Assembly: GCF_900129025.1 (NCBI RefSeq)
Contig: NZ_FQUM01000004.1
Span: 1-64,000 of the forward strand
DNA: 64,000 nt
Reading direction: 5' to 3'
Origin: Mariniphaga anaerophila
Lineage (GTDB): Bacteria > Bacteroidota > Bacteroidia > Bacteroidales > Prolixibacteraceae
A program made the translations under genes and the position numbers. A model generated the notes under the pieces. It was given only the letters and a program-made list of their open reading frames with translations. It had not been told where the DNA came from and ran no database searches. Each line of letters opens with the position of its first letter. Position 1 is the stretch's first letter. Shown one piece after another: positions 1 through 9,763 of the stretch.

Positions 1-2
1 TT

Positions 3-3000
3 TGCTTCGGAGAAACGGCTACTGTTACTCTTTCTGCTCAGGGCGGAACTGGTGCTTACGCTTACACTTTCAACGGAACTACAAACTCTACAGGAGTATT
101 TGAGAATATAGCCGCTGGAACTGATTACGCCTGGAGCGTGACTGACGAAAACAGCTGCGAAGATTCCGGTTCTATCGATGTAACTCAGCCCGAAGATTTA
201 CTCTGCTCAACAGAGCAGGATAGTCCGGTTACTATTTTTGGAGAAAGCAACGGAGTTGCAACAGTTACTGTCTCCGGTGGTGTTGAACCTTACTCATACC
301 TCTGGGACAACAACGAAACAACTGCTACTGCATCTCAACTCAACGCCGGAACACATTCAGTTACAATTACTGATGGCAACGGTTGCGAGACTTCATGTGA
401 GGTTACTATTACTGAACCCGGACAACTTTCCTGTTCTGTAGTAATGGACAGCCAGGTTGTTTGCTTTGACGAGGCGAACGGACAAGCAACCGTTTCGGTT
501 ACTGGCGGGGTTCAGCCCTACTCATACCTCTGGGACAACGGTGAAACAACTGCTACTGCTACTCAACTTAATGCAGGAACACACGAGGTTACTGTAACAG
601 ATACCAACGGAGCCGAAACTACCTGCAATGTGATTATCACTCAGCCGGAAGTTCTTGAAGCCAGCGCGGAAGTTACTGCTGAAATTAAATGTTTCGATGG
701 AACGGCTACTGTCACTCTTTCTGCTCAGGGCGGAACTGGTGCTTACTCTTTCACTTTCAACGGAACGACAAACTCTACAGGAGTATTTGAGAATATAGCT
801 GCTGGAACTGATTACGCCTGGAGCGTGAAAGACGCAAACAGCTGCGAAGATTCTGGTTCTATAGACGTGACCCAGCCTGCTCTTCTCGAAGCAGAAGCAA
901 ATGTTACTGCGGCAATCAAATGTTTCGATGGAACGGCTACTGTTACTCTTTCTGCTCAGGGCGGAACTGGTGTCTACTCTTACACTTTCAACGAAACGAC
1001 AAACTCTACAGGAGTATTTGAAAACATAGCCGCTGGAACTGATTACGCCTGGAGCGTAACTGACGAAAACAGCTGCGAAGATTCTGGTTCTATTGATGTG
1101 ACTCAGCCTACTCTTCTCGAAGCAGAAGCAAATGTTACTGCGGCAATCAAATGTTTCGATGGAACGGCTACTGTTACTCTTTCTGCTCAGGGCGGAACTG
1201 GTGCTTACGCTTACACTTTCAACGGAACTACAAACTCTACAGGAGTATTTGAGAATATAGCCGCTGGAACTGATTACGCCTGGAGCGTGACTGACGAAAA
1301 CAGCTGCGAAGATTCCGGTTCTATCGATGTAACTCAGCCCGAAGATTTACTCTGCTCAACAGAGCAGGATAGTCCGGTTACTATTTTTGGTGCAAGCGAC
1401 GGAGTTGCAACAGTTACTGTTTCCGGCGGTGTTGAACCTTACTCATACCTCTGGGACAATAACGAAACAACTGCTACTGCATCTCAACTCAACGCTGGAC
1501 TACACTCTGTTACTGTTACTGACAACAACGGTTGCGAAACGTCATGCGAAGTTACTATTACTGAACCGGGACAACTTTCCTGTTCTGTAGTAATGGACAG
1601 CCAGGTTGTTTGCTTTGACGAATCGAATGGACAAGCAACCGTTTCGGTTACTGGTGGGGTTCAGCCTTACTCATACGAATGGGACAACGGGGAAACAACT
1701 GCTACTGCTACTCAACTTAATGCAGGAATACACGAGGTTACTGTAACAGATAACAACAGAGCCAAAACTACCTGCAATGTGATTATCACTCAGCCGGAAG
1801 TTCTTGAAGCCAGCGCGGAAGTTACTGCTGAAATCCTTTGCTTCGGAGAAACGGCTACTGTTACTCTTTCTGCTCAGGGCGGAACTGGTGCTTACGCTTA
1901 CACTTTCAACGGAACTACAAACTCTACAGGAGTATTTGAAAACATAGCTGCTGGAAACGGTTACGCCTGGAGCGTGACTGACGAAAACAGCTGCGAAGAT
2001 TCTGGTTCTATTGATGTAACTCAGCCTACTCTTCTTGAAGCAGAAGCAAATGTTACTGCAGAAATCAAATGTTTCGATGGAACGGCTACTGTTACTCTTT
2101 CTGCTCAAGGCGGAACTGGTGCTTACGCTTACACTTTCAACGGAACGACAAACACTACAGGAGTATTTGAAAACATAGCTGCTGGAACTAATTACGCTTG
2201 GAGCGTAACTGACAAAAACAGCTGCGAAGATTCCGGTTCTATTGATGTAACTCAGCCCGAAGATCTACTCTGCTCAACAGAGCAGGATAGTCCTGTTACT
2301 ATTTTTGGTGCAAGCGACGGAGCTGCAACAGTTACTGTCTCCGGTGGTGTTGAACCTTACTCATACCTCTGGGACAATAACGAAACAACTGCTACTGCAT
2401 CTCAACTCAACGCCGGAACACATTCAGTTACAATCACTGACGGCAACGGTTGCAAAACGTCATGCGAAGTTACTATTACTGAACCCGGACAACTTTCCTG
2501 TTCTGTAGTAATGGACAGCCAGGTTGTTTGCTTTGGCGAGGATAACGGACAAGCAACCGTTTCGGTTACTGGTGGGGTTCAGCCTTACTCATACCTCTGG
2601 GACAACGGTGAAACAACTGCTACTGCATCTCAACTTAATGCAGGAACACACGAAGTTACTGTAACAGATGCCAACGGAGCCAAAACTACCTGCAATGTGA
2701 TTATCACTCAGCCGGAAGTTCTTGAAGCCAGCGCGGAAGTTACTGCTGAAATCCTTTGCTTCGGAGAAACGGCTACTGTTACTCTTTCTGCTCAGGGCGG
2801 AACTGGTGCTTACTCTTACACTTTCAACGGAACGACAAACTCTACAGGAGTATTTGAAAATATAGCTGCTGGAACTGATTACGCCTGGAGCGTGACTGAC
2901 GAAAACAGCTGCGAAGATTCTGGCTCTATTGATGTAACTCAGCCTACTCTTCTCGAAGCAGAAGCAAATGTTACTGCGGCAATCAAATGTTTCGATGGAA

Positions 3001-6000
3001 CGGCTACTGTTACTCTTTCTGCTCAGGGCGGAACTGGTGTTTACGCTTACACTTTCAACGGAACAACAAACTCTACAGGAGTATTTGAGAATATAGCTGC
3101 TGGAACTGATTACGCCTGGAGCGTAACTGACGAAAACAGCTGCGAAGATTCCGGTTCTATTGATGTGACTCAGCCTGCATTACTCTCAATCGAAATCACA
3201 AATAAAACAGATGTGATATGTAGCAGTGATGCTGACGGAGCAATTGACATTACCGTTTCAGGAGGCACACTCCCCTACTCTTTCGAATGGACCAAAGACG
3301 GTGAAAGCTATGCTTCAACAGAAGATCTTACGGACTTGTCTTCCGGAGTTTACACAGTTACAGTTACCGACGGAAACGAATGTTCTTCCACAGAAACTGT
3401 TACCATTAATGTGTTAGACACCGAAGCGCCGATTCTGGTCGGACAGATTCCACAGGGAGAAACAGCAATGAACCTTTGCTTTACTGAAATCCCGGAAGGA
3501 CCGACTGAAGAGCAAATCGCCTCACTTTTCACTGACAACTACGATGGAGTAAATGTTAGCAAAACAGGTACTCCCGAAGGTGAAAATTGCAACTGGACGG
3601 TAACCTACAATTATACAATTACAGACGACTGCGGTAACGAAGCAGAGCCTGTTTCAGTTACTTACCAGGGAGGAGACACCGATGCGCCGGTATTTACCTG
3701 CAACAGCATCAGTATAAATATCAGAACTAACGGAATATACATTCTTTCCAATACAGACATCAGCAGGCTGACCGGAGAAGTAACCGACAACTGCACTTCA
3801 GAAGAAGACATCACAATAGATGTAAATCCGCGCAGGTTCTCGTGTGAAGATGTTGGCAAAGACGTAGTGGTGACTATTACGGCAACAGACCTTTGTGGAA
3901 ACGTTAGCGAATGTGAAACGACTGTCGCGGTAAGAGACAACCGTCCGCCGGAAATTTTATGTCCGGGAGACATAGTTGTATCTAACGACGAAGGCAGCAA
4001 CGGAGCTGTTGTAAACTTCGAAGCAACTGCAACCGACAACTGCTCAGCTACCGTTACATACAGTCACCAACCCGGAAGCGAATTCCCAATCGGAACTACG
4101 CTGGTTACAGCAACTGCAACCGACCCGTCTGGTAATACTTCAAACTGTACATTCAACATAACAGTTACCGATGGAGAATCTCCGGAACTGATTTGTCCTG
4201 ATGATATTACAGTTTCAAACGACGAAGGAGAATGCGGAGCAATTGTTTTCTTCGAAGCTCAAGCAAGCGATAACACATCAAATGTTACCGTCACATACAG
4301 CCACGAGCCGGGAAGCTTGTTCCCTGTTGGTACAACAACTGTTACTATTACAGCTGCAGATGACGACAACAACACAGTTACCTGCTCATTCGATATCACA
4401 GTAACCGATGACGAAGCTCCGTTCATTTCCTGCACGGAAGACATTGAAGTTGCTGCCGACGCAGGCATGTGCGAAGCGACGGTTCAAATTCCTGCCTTGG
4501 TTGAAGTGGGCGACAACTGCAATTACAGTTACGCAAACGACTTTAACGAAGGAATTGATGCCAGCGGCACTTACCCAATCGGAACAACGGTTGTTACCTG
4601 GACGGTTACTGATGAGTCGGGCAATTCTGCTACTTGTTCTATGACGGTAACAGTAACAGACGAAGAAGACCCGTTCATCTCTTGCACGGAAGACATTGAA
4701 GTTACTGCCGAGGCTGGAGAATGCGAAGCAGACGTTTTGGTTCCTGCTCTCGCTGAAGTTGGCGACAACTGCAATTTCACTTATACCAACGACTTTAACG
4801 GAGGCACCGATGCCAGCGGTACTTACCCGGTAGGTACCACAGTTGTTACGTGGACTGTTACTGACGGATCGGGCAACACGGCTACTTGTTCTGTAACGGT
4901 AACTGTTATTGCTGCACCGGTTGCGGTTGACGATGAAACATCAACAAGCTACAATTCACCGGTTGATATCGCAATTCTCGAAAATGATATGGATTGTAAA
5001 AACAGCCTTGACCCGAATTCTGTTACCGTAACAGAAGACCCTGCGAACGGAACAGTAACATTCGACAGCGAAACAGGAATGGCTACTTATACTCCGGCTA
5101 CCGGATTTACCGGAACCGACACATTTACCTATTCGGTATGTAACGAAGACGGATTGTGTGACGACGCGGTTGTTACCATTAATATTGGGGCTCCGGGCAA
5201 TTATCCGCCGGTTGCCATTAACGACATCAACCACACCTTTGCTAACTTGCAGGTAAATGGTTGGGTAATGACCAACGATTACGACCCGGACGGAGACGAC
5301 CTCACTGTTTCCACAGAACTCATTTCAAATCCGGAAAACGGAACAGTTGAGCTGCGAGCTGACGGTTCGTACACCTACACTCCGAATTCAGGATTTACCG
5401 GGAAAGACAGTTTTGAATACCAGGTTTGCGATCCCGACGGGTTGTGTGACGAAGCTGTGGTTACAATATCTGTAATTGAAGAACGGGCTGAAGAAAATCG
5501 TCCACCGGTTGCCATCGAAGACAATTATAAAGGAATGATAAATGTTCCTGTTACCGGCAACTTACTGGCAAACGATTACGACCCGGACAAAGACAATATT
5601 GAAATAACGGTTACTCCTGTAACATCACCAAACTCGGGAATACTGGAAATCAATACCGATGGAACGTTCAGTTTCTATCCTGAAAATGATTTTACCGGTG
5701 ATGTAACATTCACCTACAGAATCTGCGACGACGGAACACCTTCGTTGTGCGATGAAGCAACAGTTACTATTAAAATCAGAACCGACATAAACGGCATAGG
5801 TGGCGAAAATGCCAACACCACTGTTGGAGTTGACGATGCTTTCTATGTTGAGGAAGGTTCTGTATTTGAAAGCGACGTTTCGCAAAACGACTATGATCCG
5901 GAAGGCGACAACCAGGTTAATTTCACCCTGCTTGTTCCGCCATCAAACGGAACCATGGCATTGTTCCCCAATGGGACTTTCTCTTTCGAGCCTTATTCGG

Positions 6001-6455
6001 GATTCACCGGCAACGACTTCTTTATATACGAAGTTTGCGACGATGGAGACCCAACGGCATGTGACCGGGCTACAGCATACATTATTGTTGAAGAACCGGC
6101 AACAGATGAAGAAGAAGGAGGTGGCGGTGAACAGGAGCCCGAATGTGAAATGTTTATACCGGAAGGGTTCTCACCGAACAACGATGGTATTAACGACTAC
6201 TTTAACATCCTTTGTTTCGACGACTATCCGAATGCAAAACTGGAGGTTTACAACCGCTGGGGAGTTCTGCTCTACGAACAGGAAAACTACGGAAACTCCG
6301 ACGACTGGGGGTCAGTTGATGCATGGTGGGACGGAACATCGAACAGGAAATGGACTGTTGGCAAAGAAAAACTGCCAATGGGTACATACTTCTACATTCT
6401 CTACTTAAATGATGGAAGCGAACCAATTACGGGCTCAGTTTTCCTTAACAGATAA
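3..6455 (+). CDS. SprB-like giant surface adhesin, 3' part (5' end outside window)
   Basis: The open frame runs in from the left edge, so the true start is missing; at least 2150 residues are visible. Order by nucleotide: SprB-type repeats of 75-78 residues to about 3176; one more divergent SprB-like unit to about 3420; several HYR-type modules with DNC and CPxDI motifs from about 3680 to 4910; four cadherin-like tandem modules containing NDxDPxGD and GFTGxDxFxY motifs from about 4915 to 6090; then an acidic/Gly linker and a C-terminal gliding-motility/CHU_C domain (FSPNNDGIND, YNRWGVLLY, GTYFYIL). That C-terminal domain is the type B sorting signal of type IX secretion, so the protein is expected to be exported and held on the surface. 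PorP/SprF and OmpA-like genes follow directly, the usual partners of SprB-like adhesins. Adhesion or gliding is inferred from family knowledge; the ligand is unknown. Confidence 0.9.
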   Translation, partial: CFGETATVTLSAQGGTGAYAYTFNGTTNSTGVFENIAAGTDYAWSVTDENSCEDSGSIDVTQPEDLLCSTEQDSPVTIFGESNGVATVTVSGGVEPYSYLWDNNETTATASQLNAGTHSVTITDGNGCETSCEVTITEPGQLSCSVVMDSQVVCFDEANGQATVSVTGGVQPYSYLWDNGETTATATQLNAGTHEVTVTDTNGAETTCNVIITQPEVLEASAEVTAEIKCFDGTATVTLSAQGGTGAYSFTFNGTTNSTGVFENIAAGTDYAWSVKDANSCEDSGSIDVTQPALLEAEANVTAAIKCFDGTATVTLSAQGGTGVYSYTFNETTNSTGVFENIAAGTDYAWSVTDENSCEDSGSIDVTQPTLLEAEANVTAAIKCFDGTATVTLSAQGGTGAYAYTFNGTTNSTGVFENIAAGTDYAWSVTDENSCEDSGSIDVTQPEDLLCSTEQDSPVTIFGASDGVATVTVSGGVEPYSYLWDNNETTATASQLNAGLHSVTVTDNNGCETSCEVTITEPGQLSCSVVMDSQVVCFDESNGQATVSVTGGVQPYSYEWDNGETTATATQLNAGIHEVTVTDNNRAKTTCNVIITQPEVLEASAEVTAEILCFGETATVTLSAQGGTGAYAYTFNGTTNSTGVFENIAAGNGYAWSVTDENSCEDSGSIDVTQPTLLEAEANVTAEIKCFDGTATVTLSAQGGTGAYAYTFNGTTNTTGVFENIAAGTNYAWSVTDKNSCEDSGSIDVTQPEDLLCSTEQDSPVTIFGASDGAATVTVSGGVEPYSYLWDNNETTATASQLNAGTHSVTITDGNGCKTSCEVTITEPGQLSCSVVMDSQVVCFGEDNGQATVSVTGGVQPYSYLWDNGETTATASQLNAGTHEVTVTDANGAKTTCNVIITQPEVLEASAEVTAEILCFGETATVTLSAQGGTGAYSYTFNGTTNSTGVFENIAAGTDYAWSVTDENSCEDSGSIDVTQPTLLEAEANVTAAIKCFDGTATVTLSAQGGTGVYAYTFNGTTNSTGVFENIAAGTDYAWSVTDENSCEDSGSIDVTQPALLSIEITNKTDVICSSDADGAIDITVSGGTLPYSFEWTKDGESYASTEDLTDLSSGVYTVTVTDGNECSSTETVTINVLDTEAPILVGQIPQGETAMNLCFTEIPEGPTEEQIASLFTDNYDGVNVSKTGTPEGENCNWTVTYNYTITDDCGNEAEPVSVTYQGGDTDAPVFTCNSISINIRTNGIYILSNTDISRLTGEVTDNCTSEEDITIDVNPRRFSCEDVGKDVVVTITATDLCGNVSECETTVAVRDNRPPEILCPGDIVVSNDEGSNGAVVNFEATATDNCSATVTYSHQPGSEFPIGTTLVTATATDPSGNTSNCTFNITVTDGESPELICPDDITVSNDEGECGAIVFFEAQASDNTSNVTVTYSHEPGSLFPVGTTTVTITAADDDNNTVTCSFDITVTDDEAPFISCTEDIEVAADAGMCEATVQIPALVEVGDNCNYSYANDFNEGIDASGTYPIGTTVVTWTVTDESGNSATCSMTVTVTDEEDPFISCTEDIEVTAEAGECEADVLVPALAEVGDNCNFTYTNDFNGGTDASGTYPVGTTVVTWTVTDGSGNTATCSVTVTVIAAPVAVDDETSTSYNSPVDIAILENDMDCKNSLDPNSVTVTEDPANGTVTFDSETGMATYTPATGFTGTDTFTYSVCNEDGLCDDAVVTINIGAPGNYPPVAINDINHTFANLQVNGWVMTNDYDPDGDDLTVSTELISNPENGTVELRADGSYTYTPNSGFTGKDSFEYQVCDPDGLCDEAVVTISVIEERAEENRPPVAIEDNYKGMINVPVTGNLLANDYDPDKDNIEITVTPVTSPNSGILEINTDGTFSFYPENDFTGDVTFTYRICDDGTPSLCDEATVTIKIRTDINGIGGENANTTVGVDDAFYVEEGSVFESDVSQNDYDPEGDNQVNFTLLVPPSNGTMALFPNGTFSFEPYSGFTGNDFFIYEVCDDGDPTACDRATAYIIVEEPATDEEEGGGGEQEPECEMFIPEGFSPNNDGINDYFNILCFDDYPNAKLEVYNRWGVLLYEQENYGNSDDWGSVDAWWDGTSNRKWTVGKEKLPMGTYFYILYLNDGSEPITGSVFLNR
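192..3176 (+). repeat. Higher-order coding repeat array (A-B-C-D units)
   Basis: Four related unit types alternate. A begins EDLLCSTEQ, B LSCSVVMDSQ, C LEASAEV and D LEAEANV. The order is A-B-C-D-D, then A-B-C-D, then A-B-C-D, with a partial unit before position 192. A units start near 192, 1341 and 2259, giving periods of 1149 and 918 bp; the difference of 231 bp is exactly one extra 77-residue D unit. DNA identity between equivalent units is very high, including synonymous positions, which points to recent duplication or gene conversion. Confidence 0.9.
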
Positions 6456-6486
6456 ATAGTTGTTTAATTCTGAAAAAAGCAAGACA

Positions 6487-7425
6487 ATGAAATTCAAATT
6501 AAATATCAAAAAAGGGTTGGGGATTCTGGTTCTGTTAATTGTAACCAATGTATCCTTTGGACAACAAGATCCAATGTACACACAATACTTTTTTACAACG
6601 CAGACAATAAACCCTGCCTACGCAGGAACATGGAACTCGTTAGGTTTTATGGCACTTACCCGCCAGCAGTGGACTGGCTGGAACGGTGCCCCAAAAACCT
6701 ACACCTTTTCCATGCAGGCACCCATGAAAAACGAAAAAGTGGCCCTGGGGCTGAATGTAATTAACGATAAAATTTTCAAAACCAAACAATTTGGGATTTG
6801 GGGAGACTACTCATACAAACTTAAAATGAATGCCACCACAAATCTGAGGATGGGTTTGAAAGCCGGGTTTACAAATTACTCCAATGATTTAACGAAATAC
6901 GACATCATTGATAATACCGACCCGGCATTTCAGGGCGACTTAGACAACAAGTTTATTCCCAACTTTGGTGTCGGGTTCTTTCTGCACAACCCGAGGTATT
7001 ACATTGGCTTTTCTATACCGAAAATGCTACACAGCGAAATTCAGGAAGACAATCCGAACAATTATACGCTGGAAGCAGAAGTCCGCCACTACTTTCTGCA
7101 GGGTGGTTTTGTTTTCGACTTAAACGAAAGCCTGAAATTCAAACCTACTTTTATGGCAAAAGCCACGCAGGGAGCTCCTCCGCAACTCGACCTTTCAGCC
7201 AATTTCCTCCTCATGGAAAGGCTTTGGCTGGGCGCGATGTACAGAACCAGCGATGCAGTAGGTGCAATCGTTCAGGTTATTCTGGGCAACAGCCTGCGTG
7301 TGGGATATTCTTATGATTATTCTACAACCAAGTTGCAAAACTACCACGGCGGAACCCACGAGATTATGGTTTCATACGAACTCCGGTCTTTAAAAGAACT
7401 GGTAACCTCGCCACGATATTTCTAA
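6487..7425 (+). CDS. PorP/SprF family type IX secretion system membrane protein
   Basis: A 312-residue outer-membrane protein of the PorP/SprF family. It has a signal peptide ending near VSFGQ, followed by the typical QDPMYTQYFF and INPAYAG start of the mature protein, and ends in beta-strand-rich sequence (LRVGYSYDYS, GTHEIMVSYEL) as expected for a barrel of this family. The frame can be read from an upstream TTG at 6460, but the ATG at 6487 puts the signal peptide at the N-terminus and is preferred. It lies 31 bp after the adhesin. SprF-type proteins are needed for export or anchoring of the cognate SprB-type adhesin, so this copy probably serves the upstream gene. Confidence 0.9.
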   Translation: MKFKLNIKKGLGILVLLIVTNVSFGQQDPMYTQYFFTTQTINPAYAGTWNSLGFMALTRQQWTGWNGAPKTYTFSMQAPMKNEKVALGLNVINDKIFKTKQFGIWGDYSYKLKMNATTNLRMGLKAGFTNYSNDLTKYDIIDNTDPAFQGDLDNKFIPNFGVGFFLHNPRYYIGFSIPKMLHSEIQEDNPNNYTLEAEVRHYFLQGGFVFDLNESLKFKPTFMAKATQGAPPQLDLSANFLLMERLWLGAMYRTSDAVGAIVQVILGNSLRVGYSYDYSTTKLQNYHGGTHEIMVSYELRSLKELVTSPRYF

Positions 7426-7490
7426 TCATGTGTAAAATCAATGCAACAATGAATAAAATTGATATTTCAAAATATTTAAATACCGGAAAC

Positions 7491-9035
7491 ATGAAACGAC
7501 TGCTACTCTTCACATTAAGTTTGATGCCGCTTTTTTCGCTGGCACAGGCAAACGACAGTTTTCTGGAAAATACTACCATTATTGTAGAAAAAACCCAAAT
7601 CAACTCTGCCACGAGCGATTTTGGGCCGGCCTTTGTCGACGGCGGGTTGTGGTTTTCTACCTACACGCTGCAGGAGAACCAGAAATCGAAGAAAAACAAG
7701 AGCACGCTTTATTACGAGTTGTACGAAACGCCTGTTGATGCAAAGGGTAATCTGCTATCCACAGAAAAAGAGCTGACGCTGGAAGAAGAGCGGGCCGGAT
7801 ACAACGCAGGTCCGGTTTCGTACTGCGAAGCCACCAACGAACTTTTTGTTACGGTAAATAACTACCAGGATCCGGACATTGAAAATATTGTGTTCCAAAA
7901 AGCAAATATCCCGTTGAAAATTATCATTCTGAAAAAATCGGAAAACAACTGGATTAACGCGGGAGAAGTTCCGTTTAACAACTCCACATATTCGGTTGCC
8001 CACCCGGCAATTTCAGTTACGGGAGACACGCTTATTTTTGTATCCGACATTCCGGAAAAAGGAAAGGGCGGCACCGACTTGTACATGTCGGTTAGAGAAA
8101 ACGGAAAATGGGGCGAGATGATCAACCTGGGCGACAAAATAAATACCGATGGTAATGAAATGTTCCCCTATTTTCATAAAGGAAAATACCTGTTTTTTGC
8201 GTCCAACGGAAAAACTGACAGCACGGGCGGACTTGACATTTACTATGCAGAACAATCAGCAAACGGTTTTAACCAACCCGTTAATATGAAAGAGTTGAAC
8301 TCTGCCGCCGACGATTTCGGACTGGTTGTGCATCAGGACGAAGAAACCGGATATTTTGTTTCTCAACGAGAAGGTGGCCAGGGTGACGATGATATTTACA
8401 AAGTACTGTTTGAAGGCCAGTTCGATTTGGAATTGCTTGTTTTGGATAAGCACACCGAGGAACCTATTCCCAACGTAAAAGTAGATTTTAGCGACGGGAA
8501 AACGGCTTTCACCAATAGCGAAGGCACAATTAACCGGGAACTGGAAAAAGCAACTGATTACACGGCCACAACCGATGTTACCGAATACATGAACGGCTCG
8601 GTTTCTTTCTCCACAAAGAATATGCATTTCGGCAGCTTAAAAGCGGTAATTTACCTGGAGAAAGTAGAAGTGGGACAAAAATTTGTATTGGAAAATATTT
8701 ATTACGATTTCGACAAATCGGACATTTTGCCCGAATCGGAAGTGGAATTAAACAAACTGGTAAAAGTACTGGAAGACAACCCGAAATGGAAAATCGAACT
8801 GGGTTCGCATACCGACAGCCGGGGCTCAAGTACATACAACGAAAAGTTGAGCCAGAGACGTTCCGAATCGGCAGTTGGTTACATCATCTCGCAGGGCATT
8901 TCAGAATCCAGAATAATTGCCCGCGGCTACGGCGAAACGCAATTGGTAAACGAATGTGCCGACGGCGTTCAGTGTACCGAAGAACAGCACCGGCAAAACA
9001 GAAGAACAGAGTTTACTATTCTTGAATTGGAATAA
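7491..9035 (+). CDS. OmpA family protein with PD40-like repeats (PorE-like, SprB-associated)
   Basis: A 514-residue envelope protein. After a signal peptide (MKRLLLFTLS...SLAQA) come WD40/PD40-like segments (STYSVAHPAIS, GGTDLYMSVREN, GGLDIYYAEQ, GDDDIYKV), a short carboxypeptidase-regulatory-like beta domain (EEPIPNVKVDFSDG) and a C-terminal OmpA domain (YYDFDKSDILPES, SHTDSRGSSTYNEKLSQRRS, NRRTEF) that should bind peptidoglycan. An upstream in-frame ATG at 7428 would add 21 residues before the signal peptide, so the ATG at 7491 is chosen. The PorE TPR region is absent. With the two genes before it, it forms the adhesin/PorP/OmpA set; a role in tethering the export or attachment complex to the cell wall is inferred. 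Confidence 0.87.
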   Translation: MKRLLLFTLSLMPLFSLAQANDSFLENTTIIVEKTQINSATSDFGPAFVDGGLWFSTYTLQENQKSKKNKSTLYYELYETPVDAKGNLLSTEKELTLEEERAGYNAGPVSYCEATNELFVTVNNYQDPDIENIVFQKANIPLKIIILKKSENNWINAGEVPFNNSTYSVAHPAISVTGDTLIFVSDIPEKGKGGTDLYMSVRENGKWGEMINLGDKINTDGNEMFPYFHKGKYLFFASNGKTDSTGGLDIYYAEQSANGFNQPVNMKELNSAADDFGLVVHQDEETGYFVSQREGGQGDDDIYKVLFEGQFDLELLVLDKHTEEPIPNVKVDFSDGKTAFTNSEGTINRELEKATDYTATTDVTEYMNGSVSFSTKNMHFGSLKAVIYLEKVEVGQKFVLENIYYDFDKSDILPESEVELNKLVKVLEDNPKWKIELGSHTDSRGSSTYNEKLSQRRSESAVGYIISQGISESRIIARGYGETQLVNECADGVQCTEEQHRQNRRTEFTILELE

Positions 9036-9089
9036 AAATATTACAAATAGCTTTTCATGAGAAGGTTCTCATAACAGTGCAAACAAAAA

Positions 9090-9136
9090 CGGATTTTCGT
9101 GCGATCTCCTTGTAAAGGAAATTGTACGGAAATCCG
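9090..9136 (+). repeat. Long inverted repeat (22-nt arms, 3-nt loop)
   Basis: Arms at 9090-9111 and 9115-9136 pair in 21 of 22 positions: 18 Watson-Crick pairs, three G-U wobbles as + strand RNA, and one C-A mismatch. The loop is GTA. No T-run follows, so this is not an ordinary intrinsic terminator. It lies 54 bp after the OmpA-family gene. Confidence 0.75.
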
Positions 9137-9265
9137 AATTAAAACTCCCCTCTTCCTCATCACACGACACAACGCATTATACTTCCACTTACCCAACTTA
9201 ATAAGGCATAGCGACTGGACAATTAATCAAAAACAAAAGACTTTAAGCTTATTCAATTCTTTTGA

Positions 9266-9433
9266 AAAAAAGATTTTGAAAAGTATATTGCCATCCCATT
9301 CAAGACTGACTACCAATATAATATTTTCATAGATTTAAATATTGGTCAATCAAAAGTAAAGAATGTGTTGGTAGATTTTGGGTCTAATGGCTCTGTCAAC
9401 ATTTTGTATAAGCAATGGCAAGGAACGTGCTAA
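9266..9433 (+). pseudogene. Possible relic of a secreted aspartyl-protease-like gene
   Basis: A 55-codon frame without a start codon reads KYIAIPFKTDYQYNIFIDL then VLVDFGSNGSVNILY before a stop at 9431. The layout resembles the N-terminal lobe of retropepsin-like aspartyl proteases of Bacteroidota, with DFGS where DTGS/DTGA is usual. A stop lies just upstream next to a run of seven A, which could be a frameshift. It is short and the match was judged by eye, so it is tentative. Confidence 0.3.
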
Positions 9434-9553
9434 ATATCAAGGTTTATAAACTGCTCAAACGGCATAGCGTTTTAACAGGAAACTAACACGCAATCTGCCA
9501 CTACTCATACAGTTTACCGATGGCTGCAACTCTATGAAAGAACAGGCAAAAAG

Positions 9554-9763
9554 TTACGACTTCTTCTTTTTATCAAACCATTTTACGACCGACACATAAA
9601 AAATAGCTTGCGGAAAAGTAACGGCGTAATTAAACCCGAAACGACTAAACAAATCGAACAAAAAATCAGATGACCCAAAACTAACAATCAAACTATTGAC
9701 CAAACAAAGCGGTGTGGCTATTAAAACCACAAACCGCAATGTCATTTTAAAATCTTTACTCAT
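9554..9763 (-). CDS. DUF2798 small membrane protein
   Basis: A 69-residue protein with two hydrophobic segments (FVVLIATPLCLVNSLIV and FNYAVTFPQAIFYVSVV) and a basic C-terminus, matching the size and pattern of the DUF2798 family. The chosen ATG at 9763 overlaps the end of the preceding isochorismatase-fold gene (ATGAGTAA overlap), suggesting translational coupling; a TTG at 9769 is an alternative start. The function of the family is not known. Confidence 0.7.
   Translation of the reverse strand: MSKDFKMTLRFVVLIATPLCLVNSLIVSFGSSDFLFDLFSRFGFNYAVTFPQAIFYVSVVKWFDKKKKS

Larger units (their letters stand above)
9036..9553. other. Intergenic stretch, no intact gene
   Basis: This 518-bp gap separates the type IX secretion genes from the accessory region. 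It holds a small perfect palindrome (ATGAGAAGGTTCTCAT, 9057-9072), a long hairpin at 9090-9136 and a possible gene relic at 9266-9433. A 77-codon frame at 9099-9332 has no recognisable composition and reads through the hairpin, so it is not called. Confidence 0.7.

Noticed and set aside
192-3176. CRISPR or non-coding tandem repeat in the first 3 kb
   Set aside because: The periods are multiples of three within one long open frame, and the units translate to SprB-type modules.
5800-6408. A 202-codon + strand frame overlapping the end of the adhesin
   Set aside because: It lies wholly inside the adhesin in another frame, and its translation has no domain-like pattern, whereas the adhesin frame encodes a recognisable sorting domain.
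9099-9332. A 77-codon + strand frame after the OmpA-family gene
   Set aside because: It reads through the 9090-9136 hairpin, has no signal, domain or ribosome site, and looks random.
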